Notes under the pieces: model-generated | Told to the model about the DNA's origin: nothing | Database searches by the model: none | Seen by the model: only the letters and a program-made list of their open reading frames with translations | Shown here: positions 15,680 through 23,392 of the stretch, piece by piece | How positions within the stretch are numbered: the stretch's first letter is position 1 | Layout of the letters: every line of letters starts with the position of its first letter | Assembly: GCF_014189455.1 (NCBI RefSeq) | Contig: NZ_CP050296.1 | Location: forward strand, 310,001 to 374,000 | Source of the DNA: Mesorhizobium huakuii | GTDB taxonomy: Bacteria; Pseudomonadota; Alphaproteobacteria; Rhizobiales; Rhizobiaceae | Direction: 5' to 3' | Length of the DNA stretch: 64,000 nt | Made by a program: the position numbers and the translations under genes

Positions 15680-16414
15680 TTATGCAGTGGACGGCTGCTC
15701 TTGCCGGACTGGATGGTCCTCGCCGACCGGCCGGCCATAAATAGCCCGCACCTCGTCCGCCACCAGTTGCTGCAGCCGCCACAGATTGCGGTCGTGGATG
15801 CCGAACGCTTCGAGATGGCTGACCGTGTTGTAGAGATATTCGGCGCCGGAGCCGATATGGCCACAGGCTCTGGCAAGCACGCTTGCCACTCTGTCCAGCG
15901 GCTGGCCGAGTGACGTTCCCCTGCCCTTCACGCCAACCCAGAAACCGAGCGCCCGCAGCGTGCCTTGCGCCGTATGCACAGGCAGCCACCGGACCGAGCT
16001 GACGCTCTCATGGTCGCTGATCTCACGCCGCAGCAGCCTTTCGATCTGGGCCGGCTTTTCGCCCTCCGGCAAGCGGTAGATCACCCCATTGCAGCGCCCG
16101 CCGCGCTCGAGCGCCATCATCAGCCCCGGCTGCGCGGCGCTGCCGCGCCAGCGCACCATGTCGAGGCAGAAGGAGCGATGCCAGCCGAAGGCCGTGGCGA
16201 GCCGCTGCTCGACCGATCTGAATTCCGGTTTCCAGATCAGCGAGCCGTAGGCGAACACCCAGAGCGGCCCCTCATCCGCGTCGCCGGAAAGCCGCAAGGC
16301 AAGGCTCTGGAAATCCCCGTCCTTCAACTCGGTCCAGCTTGGGTCCGGGCCGGGATCGGCCTCTTCCCTGTGACACAGTGCGACAAGCTCTGGCGTGAGC
16401 GACATAAGGCGCAT
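15680..16414 (-). CDS. chaC: ChaC-like gamma-glutamylcyclotransferase
   Basis: A 244-residue cytoplasmic protein of the ChaC family, which cleaves glutathione to 5-oxoproline and Cys-Gly. The family motif FAYGSLIWKPEF lies near residue 50, followed by GWHRSFCLDMVRWRG, a GLMMALERGGRCNGVIYRL segment and RREISDHES, where the catalytic glutamate is expected. ATG 16414 follows AAGGGGG; a TTG two codons upstream is less likely. Its stop is about 120 bp from the preT start, on the same strand but upstream of the RutR-like box, so it is probably a separate unit. Confidence 0.92.
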   Translation of the reverse strand: MRLMSLTPELVALCHREEADPGPDPSWTELKDGDFQSLALRLSGDADEGPLWVFAYGSLIWKPEFRSVEQRLATAFGWHRSFCLDMVRWRGSAAQPGLMMALERGGRCNGVIYRLPEGEKPAQIERLLRREISDHESVSSVRWLPVHTAQGTLRALGFWVGVKGRGTSLGQPLDRVASVLARACGHIGSGAEYLYNTVSHLEAFGIHDRNLWRLQQLVADEVRAIYGRPVGEDHPVRQEQPSTA

Positions 16415-16580
16415 GAACAACCCCCTTGCCGTACAAAAATCGAAAACCGCGGGCGCGCAACCGGGGAACGCATGTCATGGGCAGACATTATTGTCCGGGC
16501 GGTTGTCGGATTTCCGCCGCCAGGATCGTCCTGGGGTGGATCGGACAACGATCGATGCTTGAACGGTGAGGAGACCGACC

Positions 16581-17357
16581 ATGCCGAAATCCCCGATGCC
16601 CTTCTTCTGGTACGAGCTGATGACAACAGACCTCGACGCCGCCGAGGCCTTCTACACCAAAATTGTCGGCTGGACGGCGCAGCCCTTCGACAAGGCGCCC
16701 GGCATGCCGCGCTACATCGTCATGAATGTCGGCGAACGCGGCGTCGGCGGCCTGATGACGATGCCCGAGGATGCCGCTAAGATGGGCATGCCACCCGCCT
16801 GGCTCGGTTATATCCACACCAAAGATGTTGATGCTTCGACCAAGGCACTGAAGGCTGCTGGCGGCGCTGTTCATCGCCAGCCCGACGACATTCCGGGCGT
16901 CGGCCGTTTTGCCGTCGTCACCGATCCGCAAGGCGCTACCTTCATGTTCCTGCAGCCCAACGGCCCCGACCAGCCCGTCGTGCCGGCCAGCACGCCTGGC
17001 CATATCGGCTGGCACGAGCTCTACACCAGCGATTGGAAGGCCGCGTTCGATTTCTATTCCGGCCAGTTCGGCTGGGCCAATGCCGGCGATTTCGACATGG
17101 GTCCGATGGGCACCTACCAGACTTTCACGGCCGGCCCCGAATCCGGCGGCGGCATCATGAACAAGCCGGCGCAAATCCCCGTCCCGGTGTGGCAGTTCTA
17201 TTTCAACGTGCCGGCCATCGATGCGGCGGCCAAGCGCGTCACCGACAATGGTGGCAAGATCCTGATGGGGCCTATGGAGGTCCCCGGCGGCAGCTGGATC
17301 GTGCAGTGCCAGGACCCGCAAGGCGCGCATTTCGCGCTGATGGCGCCGGTGCGTTGA
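16581..17357 (+). CDS. VOC-family protein with two glyoxalase-like domains
   Basis: A 258-residue protein with two tandem vicinal-oxygen-chelate domains. The first begins PFFWYELMTTDLDAAEAFYTKIVGW and the second GWHELYTSDWKAAFDFYSGQFGW. Each ends in the usual VTDPQGATF or QDPQGAHF strand. Proteins of this type are often annotated as glyoxalase or bleomycin-resistance relatives; the actual activity is undetermined. GAGGAG before ATG 16581 favours that start over GTG 16566. It converges on a secreted-protein gene, with a strong hairpin between them. Confidence 0.9.
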   Translation: MPKSPMPFFWYELMTTDLDAAEAFYTKIVGWTAQPFDKAPGMPRYIVMNVGERGVGGLMTMPEDAAKMGMPPAWLGYIHTKDVDASTKALKAAGGAVHRQPDDIPGVGRFAVVTDPQGATFMFLQPNGPDQPVVPASTPGHIGWHELYTSDWKAAFDFYSGQFGWANAGDFDMGPMGTYQTFTAGPESGGGIMNKPAQIPVPVWQFYFNVPAIDAAAKRVTDNGGKILMGPMEVPGGSWIVQCQDPQGAHFALMAPVR

Positions 17358-17382
17358 CGGCAACACCGCTGGTTCGAAGCGA

Positions 17383-17414
17383 CGGCCTTTCATCGCACCT
17401 CCGATGAAAGGCCG
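17383..17414. terminator. Bidirectional hairpin between convergent genes
   Basis: A perfect 13-bp stem (cggcctttcatcg / cgatgaaaggccg) with a 6-base loop lies between the ends of the VOC gene (17357) and the convergent secreted-protein gene (17435). There is no long T tract, but the position suits a two-way terminator. Confidence 0.65.
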
Positions 17415-17434
17415 CATGCCTCTGCCTGGCCGTC

Positions 17435-17923
17435 TTATTCCGGCGTCAGCACCGCGACCTTCAGCTCAGCCTTCTTCGCACCACTGAACTGGACGGTGGC
17501 CGGTCCGGCCGCGAGCTTGAAGCGCACGCTCTTGCGGATGCCGGGGCAGGTTTTCACGCCGCTATAGCCCGCCGATTTCACCGCCTTGCCGTCCTGGATG
17601 ACATCGATCCAGGCCTCGCCCGACAGGCTGATCTGAATGGCGCCTTCGGCCGGCACCTCCACGCTGGCGACGGCACCGAACGTGCCCTCCGCCGGCGCGC
17701 GCTCGGGCGGCAGCGTGAAACCGGCTTTCTCCGCCGGGACCAGTGCCAGATCCGCGGCAGCGCCCACCGCCAGCGTCGCTCCAGGCGGTGCTGCGGGCGC
17801 CGCGGCAAACAGCGCCTGTTCGCGCGTCACCGGCCATTTGAAGGCCTCGCAGCCGGCGTCCTCCGCCATGGCGAAGCTGGTGCCTGCAAGGAGTGCGAAT
17901 AGGCTGATGACGGCTTTTTTCAT
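17435..17923 (-). CDS. Secreted protein of unknown function
   Basis: A 162-residue protein with a clear signal peptide (MKKAVISLFALLAGTSFAMA, cleavage before EDAGC). The mature part starts with CEAFKWPVTREQALFAA and has a second cysteine in VKTCPGIRKSVRFKL, which could pair with the first. The C-terminal half is beta-rich (AIQISLSGEAWIDVIQDGKAV, FKLAAGPATVQFSGAKKAELKVAV). The start is taken at ATG 17923, giving a standard signal peptide; GTG 17938 is an in-frame alternative. I do not recognise a characterised family. It stands alone on this strand and converges on the VOC gene. Confidence 0.75.
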   Translation of the reverse strand: MKKAVISLFALLAGTSFAMAEDAGCEAFKWPVTREQALFAAAPAAPPGATLAVGAAADLALVPAEKAGFTLPPERAPAEGTFGAVASVEVPAEGAIQISLSGEAWIDVIQDGKAVKSAGYSGVKTCPGIRKSVRFKLAAGPATVQFSGAKKAELKVAVLTPE

Positions 17924-18125
17924 GGCAAGGGAATCCACATGTTTAGGGTGCCCATGTCAATACAACCATAGCGATACAAATGCAACCCAAGCGAGAACAA
18001 TATCAAAGAGCATACCGGTGAACATTTCCAATCACCGATTGTTGATGGCACGCCATGGGAAGTGAATGGTCCATCGCCGGGCAACAATCTATGGCCGGAT
18101 CGGGAGGGTGAAAATGGAGTTTTAG

Positions 18126-18518
18126 ATGAAGCTTTTCGAAGGGCTCTCCCGATACCGACCGCAGGCGCTCGGCGTGCTGCGCATCATGACCGCGCTGCAG
18201 TTTATCGAGCACGGCAGCCAGAAACTGTTCAACTTCCCCATCAGCGCCGAGCCTCACGCCCTCACTGGGCTGACGACAACCGCTGCTATCCTCGAATTCG
18301 CCGGCGGCATTCTCTTGGCTCTTGGCCTGTTCACGCGCCCGGTCGCGTTCCTCCTGGCCGGTGAAATGGCCATCGCCTATTTCATGGCGCACTACCCGCG
18401 CGACTTCTTCCCGGCCAACAATGGCGGCGACGCGGCAATCTCCTTCTGCTTCATCTTCCTCTATCTGGTCTTCGCCGGCGCCGGCGCCTTCGCGCTGGAC
18501 AACCGCAGCAAGGCCTGA
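18126..18518 (+). CDS. DoxX family membrane protein
   Basis: A 130-residue inner-membrane protein of the DoxX family with about four transmembrane segments. Typical features are VLRIMTALQFIEHGSQKLFNFP near the N-terminus, ILEFAGGILLALGLFTRPVAFLLAGEMAIAYFM in the centre and ISFCFIFLYLVFAGAGAFALD near the end. It is more like the quinol-associated DoxX/YphA type than the protein at 10223. It stands alone, 187 bp downstream of the divergent secreted-protein gene. The role is probably in membrane redox balance, but this is uncertain. Confidence 0.9.
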   Translation: MKLFEGLSRYRPQALGVLRIMTALQFIEHGSQKLFNFPISAEPHALTGLTTTAAILEFAGGILLALGLFTRPVAFLLAGEMAIAYFMAHYPRDFFPANNGGDAAISFCFIFLYLVFAGAGAFALDNRSKA

Positions 18519-18540
18519 TGCTCCATGCGGGGGTGAGCCC

Positions 18541-20967
18541 TCATCCCCGCATCCGTTCGAAATTCGCATCGAACAGCGGCGCCGCTTGAATGCGCGCCGC
18601 ATGGCGCTTGCCCAGCAGCTCGATTTCGAAGCCGTCGCTCTCATCGGCGATCTCCTTCGGCACATAGCCGACGGCGACCGACTTTTTCGAATGGTGGGCA
18701 TGGCCGCCCGACGTCACCCAGCCGCGCACCGCGCCACCGAACCAGATCGGTTCGTCGCCGATGACATCGGCATCATCGGTGTCGACAATGAAGCTGCGCA
18801 GCCGCAATTTGCCGCCTTGCTTGCGCTCGGCCAGTGCCGCCGCCTTGCCGATGAAATCCGCCTCCTTGCCATAGGCGACGAAGCGGTCGAGCCCGGCTTC
18901 CAGCGGCCCGTAGATCGGCCGGTATTCGCGCCCCCATGAGCCGTAGTTCTTCTCCAGCCTGAGCGCATTCAGAGCCCGCGAGCCGAACAGGCCGATGCCG
19001 AATTCTTCGCCCGCCGCCATCAGTGCATGATAAGCCGCGCGCTGATATTCCGGCGCCACCCAGATCTCGTAGCCGAGATCGCCGGTATAGCTGACGCGGC
19101 CGACCAGGCACGGCGCCATGCCGATATCCATCCTGGCCATCGCCATGAACGGAAATGCCGCGTTCGAAACATCCGCGCGGCTGACCTTGGCCAGCACTTC
19201 CCGCGCCTTCGGCCCGGCAATCGCAAGGCCCGTGAGTTTCGCGCCCAGCGCCTCGACATGGACCGAGCCGTCTCCAGGCAGATGCGCCTCGAACCAGCGC
19301 ATGTGATATTGCTCGGCAATGCCGGAGCCGGCGAGGAACCAGCCATCGCTGCCCAGATTGGCCAGCGTGAAATCGCCGATCAGTCTGCCATCGTCCTTCA
19401 GCATCGGCGCCAGCGTCATGCGGCCGGGCTTCGGCAGTTTGCAAGCAAGCATGCGGTCGAGCCAGGCAGCAGCCCCCTCGCCCGTCACCTTGTATTTGGC
19501 GAAGCTCGAAATCTCCGCCAGGCCGACGCCGTCGCGAACCGTCGCGACCTCCCTGGCGACATGCGTGAAATCGCTGGAACGCCGCCAGGAGAACTCGTCC
19601 GTGATGCCTTCCGGTGCATACCAGAGCGGCACTTCCAGCCCATAGGCGACGCCCCATTGCGCGCCCTTGGCCGACAGAAGATCGTAGACCGGCGTCGTCT
19701 TCAACGGCCGGCCGGCGGGCAGTTCCTCATTGGGGAAGCGGATGGAAAAGCGCCTGGAATAGTTCTCGCGCACCTTGGCGTTGGTGTAAGCCATCGTCGC
19801 CCAGTCACCGTAGCGCGCCACATCCATCGCCCAGATGTCAGCGCCGGGGTCGCCCTCGATCATCCAGTTCGACAGTGCCAGGCCGACGCCGCCGCCCTGC
19901 GAAAAGCCGGCCATGACGCCGCAAGCGACCCAGAAGCCGGGAAGGCCGCGCACCGGCCCCACCAGCGGGTTGCCATCGGGCGCGAAGGTGAACGGCCCGT
20001 TTATGATCTGCTTGATGCCGGTGTGCTGGAAGGCCGGGAAATGCCGGAATCCGACTTCGAGCGACGGCGCGATACGGTCGATGTCAGGCTCGAGCAATTC
20101 ATGGCCGAAATTCCATGGCGTCTGGTTTTCCGACCATGGCTTGTTGGCCTTCTCATAGGTGCCCATCAGCATGCCGCCGCGTTCCTGGCGCAGGTAAAGT
20201 TCGCCGTCGAAATCGACAGCGTGGATGATCTCCGTACCCGTCTTGGCGTTCCAGGCGGCGACTTCCGGCATGTCCTCGGTGATCAGGTACATGTGCTCCA
20301 TGGCCAGCACCGGCAGTTCGAGCCCGACCATGCGGCCGACCTCGCGCGCCCACAGGCCGCCGGCATTGACGACATGTTCGGCCACCACCTCACCCTTGTT
20401 GGTGATGACGCGCCACATCCCGTCGGGCCGCCGCACAATGTCCTCGACCTTGGTGAAGCGCTCGACCTCGGCACCCAGTTTCCGCGCGGCCTTGGCATAG
20501 GCATGGGTGACGCCCGACGGATCGAGATGGCCGTCCTCCTTGTTCCTGACGGCGCCGACGAACTGCTTGGGATCGAGCAGCGGCATCAGCTCGGCCGCCT
20601 CTCTCGGTGAGATCACTTCCAGGTCGATGCCGAGATAGCGGCCCTTGGCGACGACACCGCGCAGCCAGTCCAGCCGCGCCTCGGTCGCGGCAAGCAGCAC
20701 ACCGCCGGTCAGGTGCACGCCGGTCGCCTGTCCCGACAGCTCCTCGATCTCCTTGTAGAGGCTGATCGTGTATTTCTGGAGCTTGGCGACGTTGGGGTCG
20801 CCATTGATCGTGTGCATGCCGCCAGCCGCGTGCCAGGTCGAGCCGGAGGTCAGCTCGTCGCGCTCCAGAAGCACCACGTCGGTCCAGCCATGGCGGGCGA
20901 GATGGAACAGCACGGAACACCCGACGACCCCGCCGCCAATGACCACGACCTTTGCATGCGATTTCAT
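18541..20967 (-). CDS. GcvT-family FAD-dependent dehydrogenase (dimethylglycine/sarcosine dehydrogenase-like)
   Basis: An 808-residue two-part enzyme. The N-terminal FAD oxidoreductase begins KVVVIGGGVVGCSVLFHLARHGW and has the GSTWHAAGG segment expected around a covalently held flavin. The central and C-terminal parts are GcvT-like folate-binding domains (VRDGVGLAEISSFAKYKVTG, GYEIWVAPEYQRAAYHALMAAGEEFGIGLFGSRALNALRLEKNYGSWGREY). Such enzymes oxidatively demethylate dimethylglycine, sarcosine or related N-methyl amines and pass the one-carbon unit to tetrahydrofolate. The MttB-like gene ending 57 bp upstream, on the same strand, suggests a shared methylated-amine pathway. The exact substrate is not fixed by sequence. 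Confidence 0.92.
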   Translation of the reverse strand: MKSHAKVVVIGGGVVGCSVLFHLARHGWTDVVLLERDELTSGSTWHAAGGMHTINGDPNVAKLQKYTISLYKEIEELSGQATGVHLTGGVLLAATEARLDWLRGVVAKGRYLGIDLEVISPREAAELMPLLDPKQFVGAVRNKEDGHLDPSGVTHAYAKAARKLGAEVERFTKVEDIVRRPDGMWRVITNKGEVVAEHVVNAGGLWAREVGRMVGLELPVLAMEHMYLITEDMPEVAAWNAKTGTEIIHAVDFDGELYLRQERGGMLMGTYEKANKPWSENQTPWNFGHELLEPDIDRIAPSLEVGFRHFPAFQHTGIKQIINGPFTFAPDGNPLVGPVRGLPGFWVACGVMAGFSQGGGVGLALSNWMIEGDPGADIWAMDVARYGDWATMAYTNAKVRENYSRRFSIRFPNEELPAGRPLKTTPVYDLLSAKGAQWGVAYGLEVPLWYAPEGITDEFSWRRSSDFTHVAREVATVRDGVGLAEISSFAKYKVTGEGAAAWLDRMLACKLPKPGRMTLAPMLKDDGRLIGDFTLANLGSDGWFLAGSGIAEQYHMRWFEAHLPGDGSVHVEALGAKLTGLAIAGPKAREVLAKVSRADVSNAAFPFMAMARMDIGMAPCLVGRVSYTGDLGYEIWVAPEYQRAAYHALMAAGEEFGIGLFGSRALNALRLEKNYGSWGREYRPIYGPLEAGLDRFVAYGKEADFIGKAAALAERKQGGKLRLRSFIVDTDDADVIGDEPIWFGGAVRGWVTSGGHAHHSKKSVAVGYVPKEIADESDGFEIELLGKRHAARIQAAPLFDANFERMRG

Positions 20968-21024
20968 GGATTTTTCTCTGATATCAACGGATTGGGTGGG
21001 TGAGATGAATCGGGATGGGAGGTT

Positions 21025-22572
21025 TCACGGCTCCCCCTGCCCGATCGCTTCCTTGCGCCTGGCCATGTATGCCTCCAGCGCCTCGCGCACGGCGATATCC
21101 ATCGCCGGCTCGACATAGTCTTCCAGCGCCTTCTTCCACAGCCGTGTCGCGCGCGCGGTCGCGTCGAGCCCCCCGGCCTCCTGCCAGGCCTCAAAATTCT
21201 GCCAGTTGGACAGCATCGGCTGGTAGAAGGCGGTGGCGTAACGTTCCAGCGTGTGCGGCTCGCCGAAGAAATGGCCGCCGGTCGGCACCGCGCCCAGCGC
21301 CTCGACGGCAAGCTCGGCCTCGTCGACCACGATCGGCCGCAGGAACTCCATCATGTGCTGGATCATCTCGACATCGATGATGAATTTTTCGAAGGACGCC
21401 GTTAGCCCGCCCTCCTGCCAGCCGGCGGCGTGGTAGACGAGGTTGCCATGGCCGAGCACGGCGCCCCACAGCGCCATCAGCGTCTCATAGGCGCCTTGCG
21501 CGTCCGCCGCGTTGGAAGCCGAGCCCGGCGTCGTCCGGTAGGGCAGCCCGTAGCGCCGCGCCAATTGCCCCGAGGCGATGTTGGCCTTGGTGTTTTCAGG
21601 CGTGCCGAAGGCCGGCGCGCCCGACTTCATGTCGACATTGGAGGTGAAGGCGCCATACATCACCGGCGCCCCCGGCCGCACCAGCTGCGTCAGCACGACG
21701 CCGAACAGCGCCTCGGCATTCTGCTGCGCCAGAGCACCCGCCAGCGTCACCGGGCTCATCGCCCCCATCAGCGTGAACGGCGTCACCGCCACCGACTGGC
21801 CGAACTCGGCCATGGTCATCAGCCCCTCGGCCATCATCTCGTCGAAGCGGCGCGGCGAGTTGACCGAGATGATGGTGGCGATGCCGGGATCGTCGCGCAG
21901 CTGGTCCAGCGTCAGCCCGCGCGCGATCGCCATCATCTCGATGCCGTCCAGCGCCCTGCCCCGGCCGATCGCCGAGACATGGAAGCTCTTATCGGTCAGC
22001 GTCAGATTGGTGAAGTAGGTGTCGAGATGGCGCGAATTGGCCGGCAGTTCAACCGGTGCGCAGACCTGGTTGCCGAGCATATGGACGCAGTTGAAATGCT
22101 GCGCCAGCCGGGTGAGATCGGCATAGTCGCGCAAGTTTCCGGCGCGGCGGCCGCGTTCCATGTCATGCACATTGGGCGGGCCGGCGACCAGCGTGAAATT
22201 GATGGTGTTGCCGCCAAGATGGATCGTGTTGGCCGGGTTGCGGGGTGTCAGCGTATAGTTGGACCGCGTCGTCTTCAGCGCCTCGGCGACCATGCCGCGA
22301 TCGATGCGGACATTCGCCGAGGCGTGATCAACCACAGCACCCGCCTTCTCGAACAGCGACAGCGCGCGCGGGCTCATCACCTCGATGCCGAAATTCTCCA
22401 AAATATGCATCGACGCCTGGTGGATCGCCTCGATCTGATCTGGCGACAGCAACGCCATCGGCGGATAGGGATTGGTCACGCGCCTGTGCGGCAGTTGCGG
22501 GATGGGCGCTGGCCCCCGGTTGCTGGTGCGCTCGGCGCCGCGCTTGCGTCTTGGTTCGTTCATGCCAGGCAT
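21025..22572 (-). CDS. MttB-superfamily (trimethylamine methyltransferase-like) protein, non-pyrrolysine
   Basis: A 515-residue TIM-barrel protein of the MttB superfamily. Recognisable parts are LSPDQIEAIHQASMHILENFGIEV, RNPANTIHLGG, VAGPPNVHDMERGRRAG, GAMSPVTLAGALAQQNAEALFGVVL and GALVYH-like segments near the C-terminus. The reading frame is uninterrupted, so there is no amber codon for pyrrolysine; such homologues act on quaternary amines such as glycine betaine or proline betaine rather than trimethylamine. GAGG before ATG 22572 supports this start. A cobalamin-binding partner is not encoded nearby. The adjacent GcvT-type dehydrogenase would process the dimethylglycine-like product. Confidence 0.9.
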   Translation of the reverse strand: MPGMNEPRRKRGAERTSNRGPAPIPQLPHRRVTNPYPPMALLSPDQIEAIHQASMHILENFGIEVMSPRALSLFEKAGAVVDHASANVRIDRGMVAEALKTTRSNYTLTPRNPANTIHLGGNTINFTLVAGPPNVHDMERGRRAGNLRDYADLTRLAQHFNCVHMLGNQVCAPVELPANSRHLDTYFTNLTLTDKSFHVSAIGRGRALDGIEMMAIARGLTLDQLRDDPGIATIISVNSPRRFDEMMAEGLMTMAEFGQSVAVTPFTLMGAMSPVTLAGALAQQNAEALFGVVLTQLVRPGAPVMYGAFTSNVDMKSGAPAFGTPENTKANIASGQLARRYGLPYRTTPGSASNAADAQGAYETLMALWGAVLGHGNLVYHAAGWQEGGLTASFEKFIIDVEMIQHMMEFLRPIVVDEAELAVEALGAVPTGGHFFGEPHTLERYATAFYQPMLSNWQNFEAWQEAGGLDATARATRLWKKALEDYVEPAMDIAVREALEAYMARRKEAIGQGEP

Positions 22573-22780
22573 CAAAGCCTCGGCAAGCCGGATGAGCTGT
22601 CAGAAATGCGTCGTCTACAGGCGCGATTTTAGCCACGGCGGCATTTGTGCAATATCATTTTATAAAAATCGACACCAAGCGTCGCAATATCGATATGGCA
22701 TTTCCCCAAGCGCCGACTCCGGCGAAGCGTTAACGGCGGCAGCAAGATTCCTTTTATGATTTCGGCCTATTGCTCATCCC

Positions 22781-23371
22781 ATGCGTAGGTCGAGTTTTAG
22801 TAAAATTGTAGCGGTTGGCGTGTTGCTGGCATTGTCGGCCTGCGCGACCGCGCCCAGCCACATCAACAATGTCTGCGCCGTCTTCGACCAGAATGATGGC
22901 TGGTTCGACAATTGGCAGTCGGCGGCCGAACGCACAGAGCAGAAATATGGCGTGCCGGTGCCGGTGCTGATGGCGACGGTGCGCAAGGAATCCGGTTTCA
23001 AGAGCAATGCCCGGCCGCCACGCACCAAGCTGCTTGGCTTCATTCCGTGGAAGCACGTCTCGTCGGCCACCGGTTTCTCGCAGGCACTGGACGGCACCTG
23101 GTCGCAATATCAGCGCGAAACCGGCAATTGGGCGGCGCGGCGCACCAAGTTCGCCGACGCCGTCGATTTCGTCGGCTGGTATCATTCCAAGACAGCAGAT
23201 ACCTACGGCGTCGCCCGCAACGACACCTACAATCTCTACCTCGCCTACTATCTCGGCTGGACCGCCTATGGCCGGGGCAACCGGGGCGATGCCGGCGTAC
23301 AGGGCTATGCAAGGGCGACGGAGAAGATGGCGCGGGACTATGCCGTTCAGTTGCAACAATGCAGCAACTGA
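22781..23371 (+). CDS. Lytic transglycosylase-like lipoprotein
   Basis: A 196-residue lipoprotein with the lipobox LSAC after a short signal (cysteine at residue 21), followed by an SLT-like domain. PVPVLMATVRKESGFKSNARPP carries the catalytic glutamate in the ES pair. Residues such as GFSQALDGTWSQYQRETG and DAVDFVGWYHSKTADTYGVARNDTYNLYLAYYLGWTAYGRG fit soluble lytic transglycosylases. It probably trims peptidoglycan from the periplasmic face of a membrane. It is transcribed away from the MttB gene and converges on the ABC ATPase gene, whose stop is 21 bp away. Confidence 0.88.
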   Translation: MRRSSFSKIVAVGVLLALSACATAPSHINNVCAVFDQNDGWFDNWQSAAERTEQKYGVPVPVLMATVRKESGFKSNARPPRTKLLGFIPWKHVSSATGFSQALDGTWSQYQRETGNWAARRTKFADAVDFVGWYHSKTADTYGVARNDTYNLYLAYYLGWTAYGRGNRGDAGVQGYARATEKMARDYAVQLQQCSN

Positions 23372-23392
23372 ACGCGCCTCGGCCTTAGCCTC

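Noticed and set aside
21025..22572. Pyrrolysine-containing trimethylamine methyltransferase
   Set aside because: The reading frame is continuous with no internal amber codon, so this is a non-pyrrolysine homologue.
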